A stretch of DNA of 64,000 nucleotides. Origin: Podochytrium sp. JEL0797. Lineage: Eukaryota; Chytridiomycota; Chytridiomycetes; Chytridiales; Chytriomycetaceae. This document shows positions 41,714-53,074 of this stretch, piece by piece. The DNA lies in contig JADGJG010000014.1 in NCBI GenBank assembly GCA_027596195.1, positions 39,092 to 103,091 of the forward strand, in the 5' to 3' direction. Below the pieces are notes generated by a model. That model had not been told where the DNA came from, did not search any database, and was given only the letters and a program-made list of their open reading frames with translations. Within the stretch, counting starts at the first letter, position 1; the number at the start of each line of letters is the position of its first letter. The position numbers and the translations under genes are program-made.

Positions 41714-42454
41714 CTAGAGCTTCACAAGCAACGCCTGCAACGTCTCGCCCAACTGAGCCTCGAGTTGCTCCACCCTCTTCTTCAAGTCGCGTTCTCTCTC
41801 GTGAAAGGTGGCCGCCTCACTCTCGAGCGTTGCGACGCGCACTTTGAGTTTCTCCTTATCCGCCGTGAGCTCCGTAACGCTGGATTCCAAGGATTCGATC
41901 AACGAAGCTTTGCGCGCACGTGCCCTCCGAGCCGCCTGATATCAATTTGGGAAGCGTTTAATGCAAGCTCACCAAACACAATGATCACTCGTTACCTCCG
42001 TATTTCTCGCTCTCTTGACCTCCACGGAAGTCATTTCCTCGATATTCGAACCCTTCTGCGACCCGCGCGAAACGGAATCCGGCGAAATTTGCCTGCGGGA
42101 CCTAGGCTCCCGCTTGACTAATGCGCGTTTCTTTCCAGACCGAAGGACACTCGTTGCACACGAAGAATCGGTCATTGTGGGGCTTGGCGAGGCGGGCGAT
42201 GAAGCAGCGAGAGGCGGAAGATCACTGTCGAGGACCGGGAACGAGGACATGGAGTCGATCCAGTCCATCCAGCCCTTGTCGGTCACGGCGGTTCCAGGGG
42301 GTCCCAGGAGGGGAAGCGGGGGAGAGTCGAGGGAAGAATCCGCAGTGGCTAAGATCAAATCGCTTTCGTTGCTGGGGAGTTCGGACAGCCACTGGGCGGG
42401 GGAGCCAAGAGAAGCAATGAAGTCTTTGGTGGTGGAGGTCTGAGGGGATGTCAT
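41714..42454 (-). CDS. GCN4-type bZIP transcription factor (bZIP3)
   Basis: Two exons (41996-42454, 41714-41935) give 226 residues. The N-terminal region has acidic/hydrophobic KGWMDWIDSMSSFPVLD, a likely activation motif, and Ser/Pro linkers. The basic region is VKRARNTE-AARRARARKA, closest to the GCN4 consensus of the three, and is split after NTE by an intron. The zipper helix (LIESLESSVTELTADKEKLK and on) ends LQALLVKL. Exon 2 is 222 bp, the same length as in bZIP2, which supports common origin with older divergence. Confidence 0.85.
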
Positions 42455-43717
42455 TTGCGGCGAGTGCGGGGGAGACGGTGGCTTTTCGTCGGGTTTTCCA
42501 AAAATGATTTTGCCAAAAATCTCGACTTCGAAAACGTGGAAAACGTGCCGGATGTGTGATTTGCCCAGATGGAATACGACTTAATAATCGGGTGGCGTAT
42601 TTTGTTTCTGCTTTCGTAATAAAGGGGTCCTCTTTATTCCTTAAATGAGTTTCACGCGTTTGAGAAAGGTGAAACAACGATCACTTTTCGGCGAGATCGT
42701 AGAAAAACTTTAATGTGTGGTAGGAATGCTATTTTTTGATTTATTCTAGTGTGCGGACTGTGCAGTCACAGTGACTCCATCCTGTTTGATTACAAACGTT
42801 AGGGATGTGAATAGCGGCGCTGAAAGATTTTGCAATGATATGAGAGGATGCATGATTGGGGGTTGGGTCCAATTATGGTGCATTATTGTTTGGGAATTAT
42901 TCAAAGCTCGAAGTTTGGGAACGAAGGCTCGTGATACTAGAAAAACAAATAGAGAATCGGAGGCACACCGGTGTGCACCCGATCGAAAATGAAGATCGGT
43001 CAGGAGGACTTTGCAGGAGAGTCGCTCACCTCCAGGCGATCCAGCCACCAAAAAAAAATTCAATGTCGCTCACAGTTGATACTTGCCACTTGCCACTTGC
43101 TTGCCACTAGCCAGCGGCGCGCGGCACCCCCTTACCCATCTCTCATTAAAGGCGTATAAAGCATCACCAAATTTCCTCCTTCCCAACGAATCCGATCCCT
43201 CCAATCATGGTGGTTCTTAATGTCTGACTCTGCCGTCCAAGATTCCTAAATTCCAAAGTCACACATATGACGCGTTACTCATTACTCAATACTTGAGATA
43301 TATAAGAAACGCCTCAGCCAAGGAGGCGAGGAATCCCGGACAAGGCATCGGCGATTTTGTGTATCAACGCGAGCAGCTCGCTCGCAGCTTCAGGCGGGTT
43401 CGGAATCAGCCCAAACTTTTGAGAGCATCTGCAAACAAGTCGTGGGATTCTGCAATCAAGTCGTACAGCTCACGTACAGCTTCATGAGCTGCTCTTTGCT
43501 CCACGCGAGCGATTTGGTTTCGTTGATGACCAATTGTTGCGGGGACTGAGGCCAGACAGAGACGTACACGTCACCTTTCCATAAATAGAAGAAACAAGAG
43601 AGTCGTTCGTATTTATCGTGTCAAAAAGCAAACAAACGAGACTCGTATGAAATGACCGAATTTTAAAAAATTTCTTCCAGTCCAGCTTCACCAGGATTTC
43701 ACTGAACTCGACACAAA
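42455..43717. other. Large intergenic region
   Basis: About 1.26 kb with no supported gene. It contains the bZIP3 promoter (left), a small CACTTGC-type direct repeat at about 43081-43112, and TATATAAG at 43299-43306, which is about 410 bp before the next start and so uncertain as its TATA box. Confidence 0.4.
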
Positions 43718-44933
43718 ATGGCCCGCTTGATCCCACCCCCGCTTCGACGCGGCAGATTTGCCCTTATCACACTGGCCTCTGTCATCATAGCAATCTGTCT
43801 GATTTTTTCGCGAGATTCAGATATGAATTCGTTGCCGAACAGGTTGACAGGTGATGGGCCGCGAAACCCAACAAGGGCGGTGCTAATGATGGGTTCGGGC
43901 GCTTCTATCCGAAGTGCTATTGCAATGACGTTGATTCTGAGAGATACTGGGTGCTCGCTACCCGTTGAATTCGGTATTGCAACCGTTTCGACGGCTTTGA
44001 GGTTTGACAGCTGACAGTTGACATTCAAAATCTACAGCCTTCTTCCCAAATGAAGTATCCCGTGATGATCTCCACCTCCTTCGAGAGTATGGCATTCAAC
44101 CCCGTGATTTCTTGACACCACAAATAAAGTCCATGGATTGGTCGCGAGAAGACCTGCGTCTCGGAGCCCCGAAACCATTCGCGATCCTCTCCTCCCCATT
44201 CGATGAGATCCTGTTTCTCGACCCAGACGTCATGCCCCTTCGCGACCCCACGTTTTTGTTTGACACAAAAACATTCAAACAATTCGGCGCCTTGTTTTGG
44301 CCCGATTATCCCTTTACACCGCGTGACAGCAAAGTATGGGAACTCGCACAACAACCATACTTGTTTGAACGCGAATTCGAATCAGGGATGATTGTCTTGA
44401 ACAAACGAAACGAGGGCGTGTTACGAGGCCTCCAAGCCGCAGCTTCTCTCTGCGCGGATGCATCATTCGTGTTTCAGTACATTCACGGCGACAAGGACAC
44501 ATTCCGATGGGGATTCAAAAACGAGCGCGTTCCGTACTTTTTGAACCCGAATTACCTTGTGAGCGTGGGGGTGGGTGTGAGTCCCGAGTTTCCAAAGGGG
44601 AACGCGTCGCTCGTCATCAACCAGGATGGGAGATTGGAAATGGAGTCAGGCGCCGTCTTCTGCGGTCAGAATATGCTTCAAATGAATTTTCTGGATGATC
44701 CGAGTGCGGGCTCGGATCGCCTAGACGAATTCGTTCCCACGCCATTATTTCTGCACGCGAACGGAATCAAGAAATTCTTTCGTGCCGATATTCCGCCATT
44801 TCAAATCGCACAGAGGTATCAAAGGTTGAAGGTGGAGCAAGGTGGTTATCATTGGATTGGGGATGCATTCCAGCAAGGGCATTGTGGGAATTTGATGCCG
44901 GTCGATGGTGTGGAGATAATTTATTCTAGTTGA
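43718..44933 (+). CDS. MNN1-like alpha-mannosyltransferase (GT71 family)
   Basis: Two exons (43718-43973, 44038-44933) give 383 residues. A signal anchor (FALITLASVIIAICLIF) after a basic start gives Golgi type II topology. Family landmarks: SAIAMTLILRDTGCSLPVEF before the splice, FAILSSPFDEILFLDPDVMP (metal-binding D-x-D), PYLFEREFESGMIVLNKRN and PTPLFLHANGIKKFF. MNN1-type enzymes add alpha-1,3-mannose to glycans. The chain is shorter than yeast MNN1. The acceptor at 44037 was chosen because it restores LPVEFAFFPNEVS. Confidence 0.75.
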
Positions 44934-45592
44934 GTCGATTTGTGCTGCGAATTCTACTTTCAATCTTGAGCTCATCTGGTTTTTCATATTTATTTCAGAT
45001 TTTTCACTGGACTTTCCTGGCATCAGCGAGCAATACATGACGACACGCCTGCGATTAGAAAATCAAGTGCGGAAGTTTTTTTATTGATAAACATAACGAA
45101 ATGGGAAATGTTAGCTGACACTGAAGCCGTTTTTATCCGCACTGCAACCGTTAGTTTGGAATCTGGAGAATGGCGCCCTGAAAAAGCGACTCACTGCGGA
45201 TGAGATACCCATGAAATCAACGAGAAGAAAAGGTGGGGTTGGGGCGCGGGAAAGGGGAGAAGACTGGGAGAACACATACTAAGTGGAACTTCCCTTAAAA
45301 GTCTTACAACAATTCGAAAAACTCATTTTACATGAGTTAGTTGAGCAAGAACCCACATAGGAGAATATGTAACGTTATGTTTGGAAAAAAGGGGGGGGGG
45401 GCCTCTTTTCTTCTCCGAAGAAGTGAGATTTCGTCACAGATGTCAATCAGCCCCCAATTAAATTTTCCGTTAATCAAATTTGTCAGCTTTGAATTTATAA
45501 GACTCCCGGAAGTTTGTCGCCCAGTTACAGTTATTGAAGCCAGCCGCCATTTGGGAGAAAAATCAACCACCAAACAACCATACGTAATTCTC
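44934..45592. other. Intergenic region upstream of the first two-TM gene
   Basis: About 660 bp. It has a G homopolymer near 45391-45400. The last 35 or so bp before the ATG are similar to those before the second copy at 47001, marking the left limit of the duplication unit. No gene seen. Confidence 0.4.
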
Positions 45593-46514
45593 ATGGCCGA
45601 CCTTCTCTCAATCCCTCAGCAATCGGCTGTTCTCCCAAACGAGCGCCATTGTGTTCATCGGAACCGCATCTTGGGGTTGGATCATGACGAGCTGATCCGG
45701 CTGCACGACAGAAAATGGCGACGGATTCATTCCCTGAATATCAGGTATAAGCGATTAGTTTTTTTGTCGTTTGAGGCATTTTTATGAACGATTCCCGCAT
45801 TGCAGATATGGGAAAGCGCCAAACTTTGTCGAGGAGGCCCTTCCGTCGGTCCTCGAAGGAAGAATATCCAGCTATATCTTCACAAGCCGGATGAAAACCC
45901 TCAACCAGCTTCTAGCCAACGAACGTACTCTCCAAGACTGCACACGGGTCTGGCAAAGCGTCATTACGCTCCTCTTTGCATTTGCCGTCATCTTTGCAAT
46001 CTCCGTGATGAATGGAATGTCACCACTCGTCAGCTTTGGGCTGATTCTCGTAATTTTCCTCGTTTGGATCCTTCTTCGAATCTACTTTCTTGTGTCCCAT
46101 CCGGAAATCGAGTTGGAAGTCGAGGCCCTGTGCAAGACTTGGTCACAAGCCGATATCACGCAACGACTCGGTTACGTGTCGCGCCGATCAGTGTACCTGC
46201 CCCACACCTGTTGGCGCGAGTCACTCAAGAGCCAATTTATCCCTGTGGAGACGGACTGGTTTATTGTTGTTGTGGAAAGTGTGCGGGACGAGTTTTCAAG
46301 CGGTATGTCGCGGCTGTCGGTGGATTCTCTTGAGTCGGGCGCTTTACCCTCGTATCAACCACCTTGGGATTCAACGCCTGCGCCGGAATACGTGCCGGGC
46401 TGTGTATATTTGGATTATGTTTCTATTGCGCGCCCCGACTGTCAATTATCTTGGGCAGACGCAGCAACACCGCCATCACCCGGAAATCCAAGGAGGAATT
46501 CTCTGCCGTTTTAG
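45593..46514 (+). CDS. Two-TM membrane protein of unrecognised family, copy 1
   Basis: Two exons (45593-45744, 45806-46514) give 286 residues. The N-terminus has RNRILGLDHDELIRLHDRKW and SLNIR, and the exon junction falls in NIR-YGKAPNFVEEALP. Two adjacent helices (VITLLFAFAVIFAISVM; LVSFGLILVIFLVWILLRIY) form a hairpin, with long N- and C-terminal parts on the same side. The C-terminal domain has a distinctive PPWDSTPAPEY near the end. No known domain is recognised. Copy 2 is a near duplicate; copy 3, in opposite orientation, is diverged. Confidence 0.65.
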
Positions 46515-47000
46515 CCTTCTTTCCATAAAAATATTTGCTTATCTCTTATCTAATCCGTCGTAACGGTAACGGTAATCGAAGTGTCCGCGTTGTGTTCAAC
46601 GATGAAATTTTGAGCGGGGGCTTGACTATTTCTCTGCTATTTCTCTGTGACTCGCCCCACCCCCCTTTCTCGATTATTGATCCAGATTCAAACTACCGTT
46701 CTAATTGATTATTGATATCCCCTGCATAATGCCAGAATCCAAGAAGAAATGCCTTGCTTTACATCTTAGGATCAGGCAGCTGCATTTGAATATCAACCTA
46801 TAACCCCCGGCTGTTCGCAAACACTTTTAACGGGTAGCATTCAGGATGAGTAATATTTTGTGGCCTCTTTTCAAGTCAAAGGTCAAGCCTCCATAAACGT
46901 TGTCAGCGTTGTAAGCGTTGAAAAATCACAAACTAGGATACTTTCCCGCCCAGTCAGCAGAATTTTGGACCGCCAAACAACCTACTTCTACGGAATACTC
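46515..47000. other. Spacer between the tandem two-TM genes
   Basis: Its left part is repeated after copy 2 (for example GATGAAATTTTNAGCGGGGG and TGACTCGCCCCA), so it belongs to the duplicated unit. No gene. Confidence 0.5.
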
Positions 47001-47922
47001 ATGGCCGACATTCTCTCAACCCCCCAGCAGTTGGCCATTCTCCCAAACGAGCGCTATTGTGTTCATCGGAACCGCCTCTTAGGATTGGACCATGACGAGT
47101 TGATCCGGTTGCACGACAGAAAATGGAGACGTATTCATTCCCTAAATATCAGGTATAAGCGACTAGTTTTCTTGTTGTTTAAGGCATTTTTATGAACGAT
47201 TCCCGCATTGCAGATATGGGAAAGCACCAAACTTTGTCGAGGAGGCCCTGCCCACGGTCCTCGAAGGCCGAATGAGCAGTTTTATTTTTACAAGCCGGAT
47301 GAAAACCCTCAACCAGCTTCTAGCCAACGAACGAACTCTCCACGACTGCACACGTGTCTGGCAAAGCGTCATTACGATCGTCTTTGCATTTGGTGTGATC
47401 TTTGCAATCTCTGTGATGAAGGGAATGTCGGCAGTGATCAGCATCGGGTTGATTCTCTTTGTCTTCCTCGTCTGGCTCGTCGTTCGAATCTACTTTCTCG
47501 TGTCTCACCCACAAATCGAGTTGGAAGTCGAGGCCCTGTGCAAGACCTGGTCCCGAAACGATATTTCACAACGAGTCGGTTACGTGTCGCGCCGATCAGT
47601 GTACCTGCCCCGCACGTCTTGGCGCGAGTCCCTCAAGAATCACTTTATTCCCGTAGAGACGGATTGGTTTATTGTTATTGTGGAAAGTGTGCGGGACGAG
47701 TTTTCGAGGGGAATGTCGCGGTTAACGGTGGATTCTCTCGGGTCATGCGCTTTACCTGCATATCTGCCACCTTGGGATTCAACACCGGCGCCAGAATACG
47801 TGTCGAGTTGTGTAGATTTGGATTCGGTTTCCATCGCGCCCCCTGACTTTCGATTCTCTTGGTCTGGCGCAACAACACCAGCATCACCCGGAAATCCAAG
47901 AAGGAATACATTAATTTTGTAG
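47001..47922 (+). CDS. Two-TM membrane protein of unrecognised family, copy 2
   Basis: Exons 47001-47152 and 47214-47922 have exactly the same lengths as in copy 1 (152 and 709 bp) and give 286 residues. The protein differs at scattered sites, with most changes in the helices and the far C-terminus; PPWDSTPAPEYV, the ERYCVHRNR stretch and RRSVYLP are kept. ATG-to-ATG distance from copy 1 is 1408 bp. Intron and 3' flank are also similar, indicating a recent tandem duplication. AATAAACATAT near 47932 fits a polyadenylation region. Confidence 0.65.
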
Positions 47923-48143
47923 ACTCCTTCCAATAAACATATTTATTGTACTTTTCTCCTTTCGTTGTATCTGTAAACACAAGCGTCCGCGTCGTGTCAC
48001 ATGATGAAATTTTTAGCGGGGGCTTGGCCGGGACTCTGTGTGACTCGCCCCAGCCCCACTTCTGGATTAGTTATCCAGATATTGAACGACTGCTCTCATT
48101 GAATTGCAAACCGCCGCACACCGCGTACTTTACGCGCATTTTA

Positions 48144-49116
48144 TTACCAAATATGAAACGGCGGCCTCTCCTGCCGCTCCTGCGAACTCCATAAACTCCC
48201 CATCCCAGCCTCCGCACTCGCCAACGTCAAAGAATATTCTGGAGCGGGCGTTGAATCCCACGCGGGAAGATAAACCGGCAAGCCCGTGTACCCAAACGTG
48301 TCCACTGTCGAATGCGAAAACTCAGAGACGCGATGGTGCGCCAACGGAACGCTTTCGAGGACCCAGATGGTCCAGTTCATTTCGACAGGGACGAAGCAGC
48401 GTTGGACTGATTCCACAAGAGAGCCAGCGGGTGCGAGGAATTGTGATCGTTGCGAAAGGTAACCGAGCCGCAAATGCATGTCGTTTTCGCTCCAAATTCG
48501 GCAGAGCTGGCGCACTTTGATCTCGTAGAGAGGGTGGTTGCGATGGAATCCAACGACTGCGACAGCCCAAATCACGGTAATAAGAATGAGAATCGAGAAG
48601 CAGACAGAGAGCGAGCTGTTATGCACAAGCGCGATGGTAATGATGACGAGAATGACGAAGCAGATGGTGAAAGCGGTCTGCCAGACGCGTGTGTAATCTT
48701 GGAGGTTCTCGTCGGCAAGAAGCTCGTTCAAGGCTTGTATCCGTTTGGCGAATACCTGAGCTTGTATGATTACTGATTCGTCAAACGCTTTGACCTTTCG
48801 AGAAACGCGAATTAACTTACGAAATTACTCATCCTCCCTTCCAACTCTTGCGGGAGTAATTCGTTGAACAGGTGAGGTCGCTTGTTGTATCTGGCATGCG
48901 AGAATCAGTTTAAAATGGCGAGAAGCGGCCGACAGAGGTAGTGCACCTGATATTCAAAGGACAGAGGTGGTTCCAAGCCCTGTTGCGCTCAATCAAGAGT
49001 CCATGCTCCTCGAATTCGAAACGCCGATTTGGGTAACGTGATGGCGGTGGTGCAGGTGACACTGGTGACGCGGTCGCGTCAGGCTCGTCTGGAATCAACA
49101 GTCGGACTGATGGCAT
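48144..49116 (-). CDS. Two-TM membrane protein of unrecognised family, copy 3 (diverged)
   Basis: Three exons (48947-49116, 48821-48890, 48144-48755) give 283 residues. It shares with copies 1 and 2 the ERNRAWNHLCPLNIR-Y junction at the same intron position, ELEGRMSNF, LNELLADENLQDYTRVWQ, the helix hairpin (FTICFVILVIITIALV; CFSILILITVIWAVAVV) and LPAWDSTPAPEY. It has one extra intron (48756-48820). The gene is convergent with copy 2. The shared intron position and motifs establish one family despite lower similarity. Confidence 0.65.
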
Positions 49117-49379
49117 GGTTGTTGTATAATTTTAATTGCCGAGTAACTCGCCTTTTCAAAATCCGGTTCCCGGAGGCTTGGGGGGCTTGAGGGGCTTGTG
49201 GGAAAGGGCGAAAATTATATTGCGCATCGGAACTCATGGCCGCAAGGACTGGCCCCTCCTTTTCCCTCCTGAATGTTTTTAGATGTTCCATTCCTTTCAG
49301 AAAAATTTCCAAGATAATGAAGCATTCTAATTATTTTCGATTCTTCTAATATATCTACACATCAACAACCTCAAACGCA
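49117..49379. other. Spacer between two-TM copy 3 and the UNC-93-like gene 1
   Basis: Promoter side of copy 3 and 3' flank of the transporter gene; no distinct element recognised. Confidence 0.35.
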
Positions 49380-50861
49380 TCACGCGTCAATTAACCCCGC
49401 CTTCGCAACATCCACCTCCCTCCGTATCAAAACCCCCCTCATATTCCTCCGATCCTCCCGCGTCGTATCCTCCACATAAAACCCTATAAAGATCCCCCAA
49501 AACAACAAAGAAACCACACAAGGCACGGTCATCATCCAAAACTGCGTCGTTGAATCCAACGCATTGCCCTTCTCTCGCGTGAAAACGAACCCCGTGGAAA
49601 CCCACCAAATCCCGTTCCCCGCACTTTGCACGCCCTTGTAAAACCCCGCGTATCGAGACAGCTTTTCGGACTCGTTCGAAATGGCGCCAATGAGGTAATA
49701 CGTAAAGACTTGAAAAAAGGCGTCATGGATTCCGTTGCAGACGCACAGCAAGAGCGGGTAAAACAGCGCTTCGGGGTGCGCCACGTCAAGGGGGCTAAGA
49801 GCCCATCCGTTTCGAACGGCCGTGTACTCGAACGCCGCGCCTCCGCCAAACTTGAAGATAGTGAGTACCACGAGAACACAGAACCCGTGCCACGCGCGTT
49901 TGGTCCGCGGGTAATTGGGGTTGTCGAGGATCATGTTTCCGAGGATCCAGGATCCGAGACACTGTGCGGCCCAGTAGAGAACGGCTTTGAGACTATTCGT
50001 GCGACCCGTGAAGTAAGCTCCCAGGGGCCCAAATTCATAGCCGTAACACCAGTTTGAAAAGAAGCACGGGAAGAACTGGATGGATCGATCAATAAAACGC
50101 CAAGATGCACTGCCAGACTCTCACAAACTCACCAGCGTCATCATCGCGGGATTCCCAAACAACCGCAGAATCTCCTTGACCTCATTCCACAAATTCGTCG
50201 GTGGTGTCACGACACGACTCTTGTCCTCCCGCACCACCGCAGCAGGCGGTACAATCGCCAAAGCAACCAAACTGCCACATTGCATCAACACAATGAAAAC
50301 CAGATACGTCGCATCCGAGATTGCCTGTGCTCCGGGACCCGCACCCCACGCCAAACACGTCGATAAAATGTTCCCAAACACAGCACCCGTGTTGAAGATG
50401 ATCCAGAAGAGTGCCAAAAAGGTCCCCTTTTTCCCTTCCGTGGCATACGTCAGACACATTTGGCCCTGAGCCGCCCACAGCACCCCCGCACAGAGACCAA
50501 GATACGCTCCCGCAAAAATGGATATACTGGTTGCATATTGCGGGATCGAACCATCGTGGTTGGTGGATTTGAAGATGTTGTATTGGGCGGCAGCGTCCAA
50601 AGCGTATCCAGTTCCTCCGATGGCGGCAAGGAAGCGTGGACCAACGACGTTGTTGAGGCCTCCCCCAAAGAGACCCGTCACAATAAAGCAGACGTACAGG
50701 GCCGCATTCTGCTTGTATTTTGCGTCGTCTGTCGTGAGCGTTGAAGTGGGAAGACACAGGAGTGCGTTGTACATTCCCACGCAGAGGAAACACACAAAGG
50801 CGATCGTGTAGATCTGGCGGTGGGGCGACCGGAAAGTGTTGAATGCCCGGCCGGTTTTCAT
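49380..50861 (-). CDS. UNC-93-like major-facilitator membrane protein, gene 1
   Basis: Two exons (50133-50861, 49380-50075) give 474 residues with about eleven hydrophobic helices. The N-terminal half has the family block IYTIAFVCFLCVGMYNALLC, GGGLNNVVGPRFLAAIGGTG and GVLWAAQGQMCLTYATEGKK, typical of the fungal UNC-93/DUF895 group of the major facilitator superfamily. The C-terminal half has NWCYGYEFGPLGAYFTGRT and YYLIGAISNESEKLSRYAGF. Substrate is unknown; animal UNC-93 proteins regulate K+ channels or traffic receptors. A paralogue lies directly upstream. Confidence 0.75.
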
Positions 50862-51015
50862 CTCCTTTTTTCAATCAATTTTTGATTAAAAAAGTCAGGT
50901 GCTTTTCTCGTTCGAGCTTGATCTATTTTCTTATATTCAATTCTCGAAATTATATTCCTATACTGCATTCTAACCATTCTCTACACCAGCCCGATCCCCA
51001 CCACCTCTCCCCCTT

Positions 51016-52635
51016 CTACACACTGTCTACTCCAACCCGATTCCCACCCCCCCTCGCCTCCACACCCACACTCCTCCTCCTCTCCCCCCTCTTCTCCTCC
51101 CCAGTCGTATCCTTCACATACAACCTCACAAACAATGCCCAAAACACAATCGAAAGCGAACAAGGCACCACCATGATCCAAAACTGATTCACAGACGTCA
51201 AAAGTGTAACTCCAGTGTCATGATTGACAAAAAAGAACCCTGTGAGGGCCCATGAGATGCCACCGCCGAGACTCTGCGTGCCCTTGTAGAACCCAGAGTA
51301 CCGCGAAAGCGTTTCCGAGTTGTTTGAGATGGCACCAATTAGGTAATTGGTGTACACCTGGAAGAAGGCGTCGTAGAGACCGTATCCAGCGTACAGCACA
51401 AGCGGTCCAACAAACAGCCCAAAGTCACGGACAACATCGAGCTTGGACCCGTTTCCCGCACCCCAACCCTTGGACCCCGCAACGTATTCAAACACCGCCC
51501 CACCTCCAAAAACGAGCGCAGTCGAAGCAATCATGATGTAAAGACCCGTCCATGCGCGTTGCGTGCGTGGGTATCGCGTGTTGTCCAAAAACGTGTTGCC
51601 GAGCACCCAGGCTCCACCGGCTTGTGCGATCCAATAAAAAATAGCCCTGTGAGAGGAGAGGTGGGGAAGCGGGATACCCTTGCGGGTTAGCGAGCGGGAA
51701 AAGAGCGATGGTGGTTGTGCAAAGGAGGATTACTTGAAGTTGGTCGACCGGCCGTTGAAGTTGTTGTTGAACGCGCCATATTGATAAGTATAGAACCAGT
51801 TGGACGCGAAGCAAGGGACAAACTGTTTTTGAGAGAGACTCAATTGATTTGTGTGATTGTGAACTGCCAAAACAAAACCTCGAAAACAACTCACCAACAC
51901 GAGCATTTTGGGATTCGCAAATAGCCACATCACCTCCCTCATCTCATTCAACACATCCGTTTTGGGGGTCTCCACACGCGTCTGATCCTCCCTCACAATC
52001 GTCCCGGGGGGTTGAATGAGCATCGCCGCCAAACTCCCACACTGCATCAAAATAATAAAAACCAAATACGTCGAATCCCCCACCGCTGCATCTTTCGTAT
52101 TCTCATTCCCCCACACCAAGATTGTCGATAGTATATTCCCCATCACAGCGCCAGTGTTGAAGATGATCCAGAATATCGCAAAAAACGTTCCCTTCTGCCC
52201 CTCCGTCGGATACGTCAAACAAATCTGCCCCTGCGCCGCCCACAACATGGCCGCCGCAACCCCCAAATAGGCTCCACTGAAAATCGAAAACGAATCGCCC
52301 GAATTGGAGAGATCATTCATGGCCCCGTTTTTGAAGATGTTGTACTGCGCTGCCGCGTAGAGTGCATATCCGGTCCCACCAATCGCTGCCAGGATTCGCG
52401 GTCCCCATATGTTATTCAATCCGCCGGCCAGGAGACCCATGACCGCGAAGCAGATATACAGTGCGGCGTTCTGCTGCGCTTTGACAGTCTCGGCGAGCGG
52501 GTTGGCAGTCGGGAGCGAGTTAAGGGCATTCCACATGCCCGGGCAGAGGAAGCACACAAAGGCAATCACATAAATTTGGTTTCGAGCGTGATTGAGTGTC
52601 TTGAAGAAGTGCGAGATGGGATCAAGGAGGCCCAT
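51016..52635 (-). CDS. UNC-93-like major-facilitator membrane protein, gene 2
   Basis: Three exons (51895-52635, 51734-51822, 51016-51646) give 486 residues. It shares order and motifs with gene 1: IYVIAFVCFLCPGMWNALNS, GGLNNIWGPRILAAIGGTGY, MLWAAQGQICLTYPTEGQKG, and YLIGAISNNSETLSRYSGFY. The first intron is at the same place as the single intron of gene 1 (before FVPCF or FFPCF); the second, after NFK, is absent in gene 1. Both genes point the same way, 154 bp apart, a tandem pair that diverged some time ago. Confidence 0.75.
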
Positions 52636-53074
52636 TTGCGTGGTGTGAATCGAATTGAGATGGGTGTCGGAACTTTGGCGGAATCGGGAGGAGCGTAACG
52701 TGGGGAATTGGGGGGAGGACGTCGACGAGATCAGTCAGCGGATCACAGGAAAATTTTGCCAGTGCATCTCGACAAGCCCTCGAAGAAAAGCGTTGGTGGA
52801 ATCCTCCCTTAAGATTCTATTTCCCATCTCAAATCGTTTACGAATAGAAATGTAAAAAGAGAAATCGTGGATACACTTGAAGAGGGGGTCTGAGGGGCGC
52901 TCTCCCTTCCTGCTCACTTCCCTCTTGCCTACAAAATTGATGCGCCACAGAACAAACCGCCTTCTTCATTACCAATCATATTTCAAATGTCATGATGAAA
53001 CAAAAATTGGTTGTAAAAATCTTCCAGAACAATCCACCCACCTCCCTCAACCTTCCAATCCAGAGCCACCAACA
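52636..53074. other. Divergent promoter region
   Basis: Between UNC-93-like gene 2 and the unrecognised gene at 53075. An in-frame extension of the latter reaches 52877 and could be coding (66 residues) if translation begins there; the sequence gives no decisive signal. Confidence 0.35.
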
